Shown: piece by piece, positions 1 to 5,511 of the stretch
How positions within the stretch are numbered: the stretch's first letter is position 1
Layout: each line of letters opens with the position of its first letter
Source of the DNA: Gammaproteobacteria bacterium
Lineage (GTDB): Bacteria; Pseudomonadota; Gammaproteobacteria; UBA9214
Reading direction: 5' to 3'
Length of the DNA stretch: 5,837 nt
Assembly (NCBI GenBank): GCA_030635865.1
Contig: DAOVYA010000111.1
Coordinates: forward strand, 1-5,837
Notes under the pieces: generated by a model
Database searches by the model: none
Seen by the model: only the letters and a program-made list of their open reading frames with translations
Told to the model about the DNA's origin: nothing
Translations under genes and position numbers: made by a program

Positions 1-875
1 ACATGCTCCTGCTGATCGAGGGCATGACTGCGCCGCCAGTCAGTCGGTCCAAAAAAAGCGTACACGGGAATCCCCGACATGGAGAGCACATGCATCGGGC
101 CGGAATCATTGGTAATCGCAAAAGCCGCATGTTGCCCGAGGGCAACCAGATCCATGTAGGAAAATGCGCCACTTGCATCCACGCCAGCCGCGCCTGAAAG
201 CCGCTGGTTTAATTCCTGGTCATCCTGAGCACCTATCCAGATAACCGAAAAATCACACGCTTCCAACTGGCGCGCAAGATCAATAAAGTGCGCCTCCTCC
301 CAACGCTTTGACTGCCAGTGCGGGCTGGAACCGGCGTGCATCAACACCCGTTTCTTATCCCCGGGCACATGCTTTTTGAGCCATGCAGATACGGCAGATG
401 ATGATCGGTCCTGGAAAATATCCGGCATCTTTTGCGTGGCTGGCGTAATACCTGCCATATCCAGCAGCGCATTCAAACGTTGAAAGGCATGTGTGCTGTC
501 ATCCTGATCAGCGGGAACATGGGTGTAGCTTATGCCTGTCTTTCTGCCGACTCGCTGCTGCGCTTGTGTCAGTAACGTCATAATGCGACTGCGTGTTGAA
601 CCCTGTAGATCAAACACTGCCTTGAAATGCCGACCAAGCAGCCAGTACATCACCTGCCACATGGCGACAAATCCCTTGCGGGGAAACGCAACCACCTCAA
701 GCCCGGGGACAACGGCTGCCAGTTCACGATATTCCGGTGCTGTCAGCAGGGTTACCCGGCCCTGTGGAAAGGACTCTACTATCCTTGTTATGTGTGGCAG
801 GGAAAGAATGACATCACCCAGCGCACCTAGCTTGATAACAAGGACATCCCCGGCTTCACGCGAGCGCTGCAACAT
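1..875 (-). CDS. Glycosyltransferase family 9 (ADP-heptose:LPS heptosyltransferase-like), 3' end outside window
   Basis: Translating the minus strand from the ATG at 875-873 gives 291 uninterrupted residues that run off the left edge. Full-length family members are about 350 residues, so roughly 50 are missing. Visible GT9 (COG0859) landmarks are KLGALGD (residues 15-21, N-terminal GT-B Rossmann loop), a GSSP loop followed by KRW (182-192), NDSGPMH (256-262, nucleotide-sugar binding region) and FFGPTD (274-279). The family transfers L-glycero-D-manno-heptose or a related sugar from its ADP-activated form to the LPS inner core, on the cytoplasmic face of the inner membrane. The start lies 2 nt after the stop of the kinase-like gene (TAG-TG-ATG), so the two are almost certainly co-transcribed and translationally coupled. 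A GTG one codon upstream is a possible alternative start. The sequence does not let me choose between heptosyltransferase I, II or III, so I give no symbol. Confidence 0.93.
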   Translation of the reverse strand, partial: MLQRSREAGDVLVIKLGALGDVILSLPHITRIVESFPQGRVTLLTAPEYRELAAVVPGLEVVAFPRKGFVAMWQVMYWLLGRHFKAVFDLQGSTRSRIMTLLTQAQQRVGRKTGISYTHVPADQDDSTHAFQRLNALLDMAGITPATQKMPDIFQDRSSSAVSAWLKKHVPGDKKRVLMHAGSSPHWQSKRWEEAHFIDLARQLEACDFSVIWIGAQDDQELNQRLSGAAGVDASGAFSYMDLVALGQHAAFAITNDSGPMHVLSMSGIPVYAFFGPTDWRRSHALDQQEH

Positions 876-877
876 CA

Positions 878-1669
878 CTACCGGCCTACAGGAAAACGTC
901 CTTTCCTGTGCATTAGCTCGACCAGCTTCTTCCATGTCTTCCTGACCCGGCTATCGACACGCCGCTGACCGTAGTATGCCAGCAGGAACCGCAAGCGCTC
1001 TGTGGTTGTCACGCCCGAGGTCCGCCGGTTAAGGGTATCAAGATCACGCAACATTGCCTGTTCAACAGAGAATGTATGCTTTGCCTTCTCAAGATCAATC
1101 AGCCGGATATCCGGTTCCGCATCAATATCTTTCAGAAATATATGCTTTGGAAAAAAACAGTTATGTTGCATCCGGTTCTGGTGCATCAACCGCGCGACCC
1201 CGGCAAGACGCGTAATAAACCGATGCCAGGCCCGTTTGTCAGGCCAACCGGTCTGCTGCCAGTTCTGAATGCAATCATCCAGTGACTGATAGCCTGAGAG
1301 TTCGCGTGTAATCAGGATTGACTGGCGTTTGCCATCTACCTTGCGCTCTGCAAAATACAGAACATCAAGGGTCGGAACACCACATGTTTGCAGCCTTTTC
1401 AGATTATGGAACTCGCGTCTGAAGGTCAGCCCCCCTGCAAGCGGGTGTGCCGGCGTGCGGGTGATGTGGCCCTGCTGGCGCTTGATAAACACCCCCGCAC
1501 GACCACCATCCGCTAAAACAAGTTCAGCCTGTGAAACGCCACTCCAGCCACCACGGCGCTGGTTGGGTTCTTCAAACCAGCCGATATCAAGTGCCCAGAT
1601 GGCATCAAAGCTGTCCAGGCCATTACTATGTGCCAGCTGCTTCCAGTCGTTTGCTTGATAAGCACGCAT
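878..1669 (-). CDS. InaA/WaaP-type lipopolysaccharide kinase family protein
   Basis: The product is 263 residues from the ATG at 1669. A TTG at 1681 would add four residues, and neither start has a convincing Shine-Dalgarno. The fold is protein-kinase-like, as in the Kdo/WaaP family. It shows RRGGWSGVS in the glycine-loop region (38-46), the candidate ATP lysine in VFIKR (K63), and a candidate helix-C glutamate in FRREF (E86). The catalytic-loop region is MQHNCFFPKHIFL (167-179) and the metal-binding Asp is in LIDLEKA (D192), followed by RDLDTLNRR (208-216). WaaP proteins phosphorylate heptose in the LPS inner core. Here the HRD-type catalytic aspartate position appears to be Asn170, and the QHN..PKHIF pattern is closer, from memory, to the InaA branch, whose substrate is not settled. 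Its position directly upstream of the GT9 gene supports a role in core assembly. An accessory or pseudokinase role is possible. Confidence 0.87.
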   Translation of the reverse strand: MRAYQANDWKQLAHSNGLDSFDAIWALDIGWFEEPNQRRGGWSGVSQAELVLADGGRAGVFIKRQQGHITRTPAHPLAGGLTFRREFHNLKRLQTCGVPTLDVLYFAERKVDGKRQSILITRELSGYQSLDDCIQNWQQTGWPDKRAWHRFITRLAGVARLMHQNRMQHNCFFPKHIFLKDIDAEPDIRLIDLEKAKHTFSVEQAMLRDLDTLNRRTSGVTTTERLRFLLAYYGQRRVDSRVRKTWKKLVELMHRKGRFPVGR

Positions 1670-1681
1670 GATGTCTGACAA

Positions 1682-1985
1682 TGACGCATGTTACTGGCAG
1701 ACGCAACGCCTGTTTACAGCGAACTGTTTATCGCATGAGATGTTATTATTCGCTTGTTATCTTGATCGCGTGAGGCTGTTTGTATCAATGCGGATAAACC
1801 CCTGTTTAATTGAATCCCCTCTCCCCGGCCCTCTCCCGGGGGGGACGCCTGCAGGGATGGTCACTCCGGGCTTCCTGCCCTCTCGTGACACTTGTACATC
1901 CCTGTACATCGTAGGTGAGGGGCGTGAGCAGGAGCAGTTGCCGAGAGGGAGTAAATCCTGATACGACACGTAACACCTGGACACC
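1682..1985. other. Divergent intergenic region with GC-rich hairpins and a repeat module
   Basis: This spacer separates the minus-strand kinase-like gene from the plus-strand one, so promoters for both should lie here. I see no clear sigma70 pair. A TTGATA (minus, 1788-1783) resembles a -35 box but has no good -10 at normal spacing. From 1811 to 1962 the DNA is repeat-like. CCCTCTC occurs three times (1817-1823, 1829-1835, 1878-1884) and once inverted (GAGAGGG, 1943-1949). A small GC hairpin pairs 1823-1828 with 1836-1841. The conserved hairpin/TGTACA module is listed separately. Open frames across this stretch are proline/arginine/glycine-rich, match no family I know, and look like repeat artefacts. 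Confidence 0.6.
1860..1912 (+). repeat. Hairpin + TGTACA-TCCC-TGTACA module, copy 1
   Basis: A stem-loop pairs GTCAC (1860-1864) with GTGAC (1885-1889), with an inner stem GGGC (1868-1871)/GCCC (1877-1880) around loop TTCCT. It is followed by two TGTACA hexamers (1893-1898 and 1903-1908) separated by TCCC. The 26 bp at 1887-1912 are identical to the minus strand of 3931-3956, and the hairpin is also shared with base changes. Here the outer stem is GTCAC/GTGAC, whereas copy 2 has GTCGC/GCGAC, so one base pair has changed on both sides. The module reads toward the kinase-like gene that starts 73 nt downstream. I do not recognise a named repeat family. It is probably a dispersed chromosomal repeat. 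Confidence 0.8.
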
Positions 1986-2672
1986 ATGCAAATGAAAACC
2001 CACAGAATCCCAATTAGCAGCGAGGAATTCAGTCGACTGCGTGAAGGAGCACGGGTGCTGGAGATGGACTTGCGCGGTGAAAAAGTTTTACTCACTCCGG
2101 ATAAACACATCATCAAGCTGTTTTACCCACGTCGTCGTTTTACCTCGGCCACCATTTACCCCTATGCGCTGCGCTTTTGGAACAATGCACAAAAGCTGCA
2201 TAAAAAAGGAATACCCACAGTAACGTGCAAGCAGCTGCGTTATGACAAGCAAAATAGCCGCCATGTCATTACCTATCCCCTGTTGGCCGGGACGACGCTC
2301 AGGGACTGCCTGGAGAAATCCCCGGACAATAATGACTACCTGACAAAGCTGTCCGCCTTCCTGGCGATGCTGCACAAAAAAGGCATACTGTTCCGCTCCA
2401 TTCACCTGGGTAATATTCTGGTGCTGGAGAATGGCGGGTTCGGGCTGATTGACATAGCAGATATGTCAATACAGATACGTCCGCTCGGTCTTTTCAAGCG
2501 CGCCCGCAACTTCAGACATTTACTGCATGACCAGGCAGACCGGAACAGCCTGAACCAGTACGGTTACGAACGCTTCCTCAGGCAGTATGAAACAGATGCC
2601 AATATCAATGGTTTCCGGCGCAAGCTGTTTCGTACCCTGATTAGCTATTACGCGCCCGCAATGAAATCCTAG
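1986..2672 (+). CDS. Small RIO/LPS-kinase-like protein (toluene-tolerance-type), possible pseudokinase
   Basis: The product is 228 residues. The start is the first ATG after an in-frame TAA at 1971-1973; a second ATG two codons later (1992) is equally possible. No Shine-Dalgarno is visible. The protein has a reduced kinase fold: VLLTPDKHIIKLFYPRRR supplies the probable ATP lysine (K44), the YPLLAGTTL segment (97-105) resembles a hinge, LFRSIHLGNIL (135-145) is the catalytic-loop equivalent, and LIDIADM (154-160) carries the metal-binding Asp156. The loop matches the HRDxHPGNIL pattern of RIO/aminoglycoside-kinase-like enzymes, except that the catalytic Asp is Ser138 while Asn143 is kept. Comparable small proteins sit in Pseudomonas LPS core clusters, annotated as toluene tolerance or LPS kinase proteins (from memory). 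Function is unproven. It is transcribed opposite to its neighbours, with the TGTACA module in its upstream region. Confidence 0.85.
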   Translation: MQMKTHRIPISSEEFSRLREGARVLEMDLRGEKVLLTPDKHIIKLFYPRRRFTSATIYPYALRFWNNAQKLHKKGIPTVTCKQLRYDKQNSRHVITYPLLAGTTLRDCLEKSPDNNDYLTKLSAFLAMLHKKGILFRSIHLGNILVLENGGFGLIDIADMSIQIRPLGLFKRARNFRHLLHDQADRNSLNQYGYERFLRQYETDANINGFRRKLFRTLISYYAPAMKS

Positions 2673-2677
2673 ACATC

Positions 2678-2692
2678 GCGGATGCAATCCGC
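2678..2692. other. Short hairpin after the kinase-like gene
   Basis: GCGGAT (2678-2683) pairs perfectly with ATCCGC (2687-2692) around the loop GCA, 5 nt after the stop codon of the plus-strand kinase-like gene. No T-run follows, so it is not a canonical intrinsic terminator. It could protect the 3' end of the transcript or be chance. Confidence 0.35.
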
Positions 2693-2704
2693 CTCTATAG
2701 ACCC

Positions 2705-2739
2705 GTAGCCCGGATTCCGTTTCACTCCATCCGGGCTAC
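2705..2739. repeat. REP-like GTAGCCCGGAT palindrome between convergent genes
   Basis: GTAGCCCGGAT (2705-2715) and ATCCGGGCTAC (2729-2739) form a perfect 11-bp stem with a 13-nt loop. GTAGCCCGG...CCGGGCTAC palindromes are common dispersed intergenic repeats in gamma- and betaproteobacteria (general knowledge, no search run). Here the repeat sits between two convergent genes, where it may stall or terminate transcription from both sides. It lacks a T-tract. Its right arm and part of its loop overlap the GT4 coding sequence: the last residues VARME and the TGA stop (2724-2722) are read from the repeat. Confidence 0.8.
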
Positions 2740-3843
2740 AGACTGATAAAGGGAAAGCGTTTTATCCAGCATCTCATCCAGTGTCCAGGATTGAACCCCC
2801 TGCATGGAGGGTGGTGACTCAAACCAGCTTGCCAGTTTTTCAACCATCGCACCCGGGTCAAGCGGTACAATACTGCCTTGCAAAAACCTGGACTCAAGTT
2901 GTTCGCCGACGCCACCATGCGCATAACCGGCAACCGGTACACCGAGACTTAGTGCCTCGTTTATGGTGCGCCCAAAGGCCTCGGGCTGCTGCGACACCGA
3001 CAGGACTGCATTAGATGTCGCCATTATCTCGCGTACATCTGGTCTGAATCCTGTAAATGTCACTGCGTCAGCAATCCCGGCTGCCGCAATTGCTCCGTCC
3101 AATTCCTTGCTCAAGCGATTCTTTCCCCGTGGGATCTCGCCAACCACCAGGCCATGCACCGGGATACCACGGTTTTTTAGTGCCGCGACAATCGTGATGA
3201 AATCAAAGACACCTTTTCTGCGGTTGATGCGCCCCGGCAAGGTGATGACGTAACGCTCTGTCAATTGAGGATACTGGCGCTTCCATGCAGCCAACCAGTC
3301 CTCATCCGGGCGGAATTCTTCAGGGAAAATATTTCGGTCAACACCTCTTTGAATCACGCTGACACGGTCTGGCGCAACAGCGGGATAATTATCCAGCACG
3401 TAGTCTCGCGCACATTCGGAGACGGCTATCACCCGTTCACCTTTTGTCATCACCGCACTGTAGGCATTCACGGAATACAGACCATGTACAGTCGTAATAA
3501 AATGCGGGCGATTGCGTGGATCCATACCACGCCAGGCCAACCAGGCCACCCAGGCAGGCAGCCTGGAGCGGGCATGCAAAATATCGATCTGTTCAGTAAG
3601 CAGCAGTCGCCGCAGACGCGGGACCAGGCGCAGGGTAGAAAGAGACTTGCGGCCGACCGGCCAGCGGATATGTTCGGATCCTTCGGCAAGCAAACGGGGA
3701 ACCAGACGACCGGTTTCTGAAAGCACCAGGGAACGAAAACCCTGGCGGACCAGTGCAGCAGCAACATCCAGTGTGCCTTGCTCGACACCGCCGCCATCAA
3801 GTGCTGGCAGCAACTGTAAAACCGTCAACTGTCTAGCCCGCAT
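2722..3843 (-). CDS. Glycosyltransferase family 4 protein (LPS core biosynthesis candidate)
   Basis: The product is 373 residues with the GT-B layout of GT4. The N-terminal domain starts LTVLQLLPALDGGGVEQGT, with the acceptor-side glycine loop GGGVEQG (17-23). A linker region has IQRGVD (164-169). The C-terminal donor domain has LPGRINRRKG (202-211), with the conserved Arg205 and Lys210 that usually contact the donor diphosphate. It also has FTGFRPDV (263-270) and the EX7E motif QPEAFGRTINEAL with Glu288 and Glu296. Such retaining enzymes transfer a sugar from a nucleotide donor, and the locus suggests an LPS core acceptor at the cytoplasmic membrane face. Donor and acceptor cannot be read from the sequence. 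The ATG (3843-3841) lies inside the terminal repeat of the adjacent palindromic element, with GGTGAG only 2 nt upstream and an in-frame TGA two codons before it. A TTG at codon 6 may be the ancestral start region. It is in line with the upstream ELM1-family gene and probably in the same operon. Confidence 0.93.
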   Translation of the reverse strand: MRARQLTVLQLLPALDGGGVEQGTLDVAAALVRQGFRSLVLSETGRLVPRLLAEGSEHIRWPVGRKSLSTLRLVPRLRRLLLTEQIDILHARSRLPAWVAWLAWRGMDPRNRPHFITTVHGLYSVNAYSAVMTKGERVIAVSECARDYVLDNYPAVAPDRVSVIQRGVDRNIFPEEFRPDEDWLAAWKRQYPQLTERYVITLPGRINRRKGVFDFITIVAALKNRGIPVHGLVVGEIPRGKNRLSKELDGAIAAAGIADAVTFTGFRPDVREIMATSNAVLSVSQQPEAFGRTINEALSLGVPVAGYAHGGVGEQLESRFLQGSIVPLDPGAMVEKLASWFESPPSMQGVQSWTLDEMLDKTLSLYQSVARME

Positions 3844-4051
3844 TTCTCACCAGTCGGCGCGAATATCGCGCAGCAGATTTGTTTTCACAAGGGATTTTCT
3901 GACCGAGTGGAATACCAGTGTGTATTTCCGACGATGTACAGGGATGTACAAGTGTCGCGGGAGGCAGGATGCCGGGAGCGACGTGAAGAAAATCCCTTGT
4001 GGGAACAAATATCAAGTGAGATCGTGTCGATCTGGTGAGAAATGCGGGCTA
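3834..4051. mobile_element. MITE-like 218-bp palindromic element with nested hairpins
   Basis: The terminal inverted repeats are perfect over 20 bp: TAGCCCGCATTTCTCACCAG at 3834-3853 and its reverse complement at 4032-4051. A second inverted pair lies inside: 3877-3900 against 3987-4010, 22 of 24 matching, with ACAAGGGATTTTCT as its identical core. The spacers between outer and inner arms are unrelated in sequence, but each holds a small perfect hairpin: GCGCGA/TCGCGC at 3857-3871 and GATCG/CGATC at 4020-4032. The centre holds a bulged hairpin (3909-3929) and copy 2 of the TGTACA module. No transposase is encoded, so a non-autonomous element is the simplest reading. The ends begin and finish with TA, which would fit a TA target duplication but does not prove one. 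It fills almost exactly the gap between two minus-strand genes and would be transcribed between them. Confidence 0.82.
3931..3982 (-). repeat. Hairpin + TGTACA-TCCC-TGTACA module, copy 2
   Basis: On the minus strand, GTCGC (3982-3978) pairs with GCGAC (3958-3954), with an inner GGC/GCC stem around loop ATCCT. Two TGTACA hexamers (3950-3945 and 3940-3935) separated by TCCC follow. It is the same module as at 1860-1912: 26 bp are identical (3956-3931 against 1887-1912), and one outer-stem base pair differs in a pairing-preserving way. It reads toward the GT4 start codon 87 nt further on. It is nested inside the larger palindromic element, off its centre. Confidence 0.8.
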
Positions 4052-4052
4052 A

Positions 4053-5054
4053 CTACCTGCTCCCCCACTGGTTGCAGATTTGTTCTGCCACACGGTTGGC
4101 CTCGTCGTAAACCTGTTCAGGATGGGACAGGGGGTGTCCCGCACACCAGTCGCTAAAGGTACGTATGCTGCTGGTAGAAACCAGGTTTCGCACGCCTCTG
4201 ACGACCCGGTCATTACGGCGTGGCGGCACTGTAAGCAGGCCAACCGGTATTCTTGCCGTCAGTGCCTCGTAAATCATGGATACGCTGTCTTCCGTTATCC
4301 AGGCACAACAGGCCCGATCGAGTTGCTCTGACAACCACTGATCCGTGGTATCACGCCAGGAGAAGATACTGAGCTTCAAATTCCGGTTAAAAATCTTTTG
4401 CCTGACACGCTCGGCAAAACCGGCCGGTGTGCGGCGCGATGTGGTCAGTACCCAGTGTTTAACCGGGGAAAAGCGGATAACCCTGGAAATTTGCTCAAGA
4501 ACCACCCTGTAATTCCAGTGATAGTGCCTGGACGGTCCGCCAATCATCAACAGGCCCTGGTCACTTTTCTCACCGGTCGTTGCCTGCATACGGTTCAGGC
4601 TTCCCCGGGTGACCAGGATATTCGATGCCGGTTTCGGCCGATCATGTTCCGGGATCACGCAGAGATCAAACATGGATTTTGGCAAGTCCGGCGTCATCAG
4701 TACCGCCGCCCTGCCACCCCGGGCACGTCGCGCGGCCAGTAACGGCAGGTGAGTGGAGTGACCGGCACCCAGCATCAGCCAGGGGTCCGGCAACAGCGAA
4801 CCTGCAGGGAAGCGGCCAATCATCCAGTCAAGGCCGGCACCGGGTCGCACAGGAATATCATAGATGTCGATGGGGATACGGCGCTGCAAGGCATCAACCA
4901 GCCCGAGGCTCTGGTTGTCGTGCCCAGGTTTGCCATCACTGAAACGCCAGACCACTTGTGCCTGCTTACGGTGCGGTAAAACCCGCACCTGAGGATCACG
5001 ATGGTGCCTCTGTGTCAGTCTTTCAGAAGATAATCGGCGCCGCAGTAGGGGCAT
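4053..5054 (-). CDS. ELM1-family (mitochondrial fission ELM1-like) GT-B fold protein
   Basis: The frame encodes up to 333 residues. Numbering from the 5054 ATG, the family signature is VWRFSDGKPGHDNQSLGL (35-52), followed by GAGHSTH (96-102), GGPSRHYHW (172-180), TTSRRTP (204-210) and ITEDSVSMIYEAL (253-265). These are hallmarks of the ELM1 family, named after a plant mitochondrial fission factor. Bacterial members are often predicted nucleotide-sugar-dependent glycosyltransferases and occur near LPS genes. The biochemical activity is unproven. The ATG at 5054 has a fair upstream AAAGG, but that sequence codes for the zinc-finger region of the overlapping gene, and residues 1-33 look unlike the family. 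GTG at 4988 or at 4955 (with GCAGG 5 nt upstream, giving a protein beginning VVWRFSDGK) is likelier biologically. The stop is 1 nt from the palindromic element. Confidence 0.88.
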   Translation of the reverse strand: MPLLRRRLSSERLTQRHHRDPQVRVLPHRKQAQVVWRFSDGKPGHDNQSLGLVDALQRRIPIDIYDIPVRPGAGLDWMIGRFPAGSLLPDPWLMLGAGHSTHLPLLAARRARGGRAAVLMTPDLPKSMFDLCVIPEHDRPKPASNILVTRGSLNRMQATTGEKSDQGLLMIGGPSRHYHWNYRVVLEQISRVIRFSPVKHWVLTTSRRTPAGFAERVRQKIFNRNLKLSIFSWRDTTDQWLSEQLDRACCAWITEDSVSMIYEALTARIPVGLLTVPPRRNDRVVRGVRNLVSTSSIRTFSDWCAGHPLSHPEQVYDEANRVAEQICNQWGSR

Positions 5055-5233
5055 TTCGCCTTTCCTGTTTTTTCAATAGGGAGATAAACACGCGGGTGCG
5101 AGTTCCACAGACTCATGCCTTCCATCGGACAGTGCAACGGCAAATCCGTTTTGCTTACTTCATAGCGATTTTCTGAATTGGCCTGAACCAGCTTGTTATC
5201 AGCTGCTGCTGACGCCGTGTCGGGATTGGGCAC
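5015..5233 (-). CDS. zf-CHCC zinc-finger domain protein (NDUFS6-like)
   Basis: The product is 72 residues starting at a GTG (5233-5231), with AGGGGAAG just upstream as a plausible ribosome site. The first 30 residues are polar and low in hydrophobics. The C-terminal half is the compact zf-CHCC domain: LHCPMEGMSLWNSHPRVYLP (33-52) and KCPYCGADYLL (60-70). Predicted zinc ligands are Cys35, His47, Cys61 and Cys64. The same fold occurs in the mitochondrial complex I subunit NDUFS6, while the role of short bacterial versions is not established. In many gammaproteobacteria such a gene lies next to ilvE and waaF (from memory), which agrees with an LPS core locus. It is the first gene of a minus-strand group with the ELM1-family and GT4 genes. 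Its stop lies inside the longest possible ELM1 frame. Confidence 0.92.
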   Translation of the reverse strand: MPNPDTASAAADNKLVQANSENRYEVSKTDLPLHCPMEGMSLWNSHPRVYLPIEKTGKAKCPYCGADYLLKD

Positions 5234-5511
5234 TGGACTTCCCCTGGAACGTTGTTATACGAGCACACACGGGATACGCTGCCTCCTGCGCATCCCCTTG
5301 TCGGCCAACTATTATACATAAGCAACCCCCCCTGTAACCCGGATACCGGTAATCACACCAACAGTCCACCTCCTGCTCGTCACAGTCAACAGAAAAACAG
5401 GTAAATATTGATTATATTCAACAAGATGGTGTGGCGTTACTACGTGCGCCAATGGTAAAGTCTGCCCGCTTACAGCATACTTCGAATCCACCCGTCCTGT
5501 TTTCCATTCCC
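5234..5511. other. Divergent intergenic region between zinc-finger gene and msbA
   Basis: This spacer should carry promoters for both directions. The only good candidate is the minus-strand sigma70-like pair listed separately. On the plus strand an AT-rich patch (5401-5422) includes TATATT (5413-5418), but there is no recognisable -35 at 16-18 bp. An ATG at 5452 is in frame with msbA and could add 20 residues. No repeat or RNA gene is evident. Confidence 0.55.
5311..5338 (-). promoter_or_regulatory. Candidate sigma70 promoter for zinc-finger/ELM1-family/GT4 group
   Basis: Reading the minus strand, GTTACA (5338-5333, 4 of 6 matches to TTGACA) is followed after 16 nt by a perfect TATAAT (5316-5311). 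Transcription would begin near 5304, about 70 nt before the GTG of the zinc-finger gene. The -10 is strong and the -35 is mediocre. Confidence 0.42.

Noticed and set aside
1..875. Naming the GT9 gene waaF or waaC
   Set aside because: The motifs are shared by all heptosyltransferase types, the C-terminus is missing, and the neighbour order does not match a reference operon I can verify.
532..945. Plus-strand open frame of 137 codons
   Set aside because: It is antisense to the GT9 gene, whose motifs are unmistakable. The product is Cys/Ser/Arg-rich with no family features.
878..1669. Naming the kinase-like gene waaP
   Set aside because: The catalytic-loop Asp is replaced by Asn and the loop looks more like InaA. 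The family assignment is safe, the specific enzyme is not.
1757..2116. Minus-strand open frame of 119 codons over the divergent spacer
   Set aside because: It reads through the repeat module and overlaps the plus-strand kinase-like gene. The Pro/Arg/Gly-rich product is a repeat artefact.
2678..2739. Rho-independent terminator between the convergent genes
   Set aside because: Two hairpins are present but neither is followed by a T-run on either strand, so they are listed as a hairpin and a repeat instead.
3833..4015. Minus-strand 60-codon open frame inside the palindromic element
   Set aside because: It consists almost wholly of repeat DNA, has no ribosome site and no recognisable domain.
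3512..4156. Plus-strand open frame of 214 codons
   Set aside because: It runs antisense through the GT4 gene, the palindromic element and the end of the ELM1-family gene. The composition is that of a shadow frame.
5401..5422. msbA promoter at TATATT (5413-5418)
   Set aside because: No -35-like hexamer at 16-18 bp upstream; AT-richness alone is not enough.
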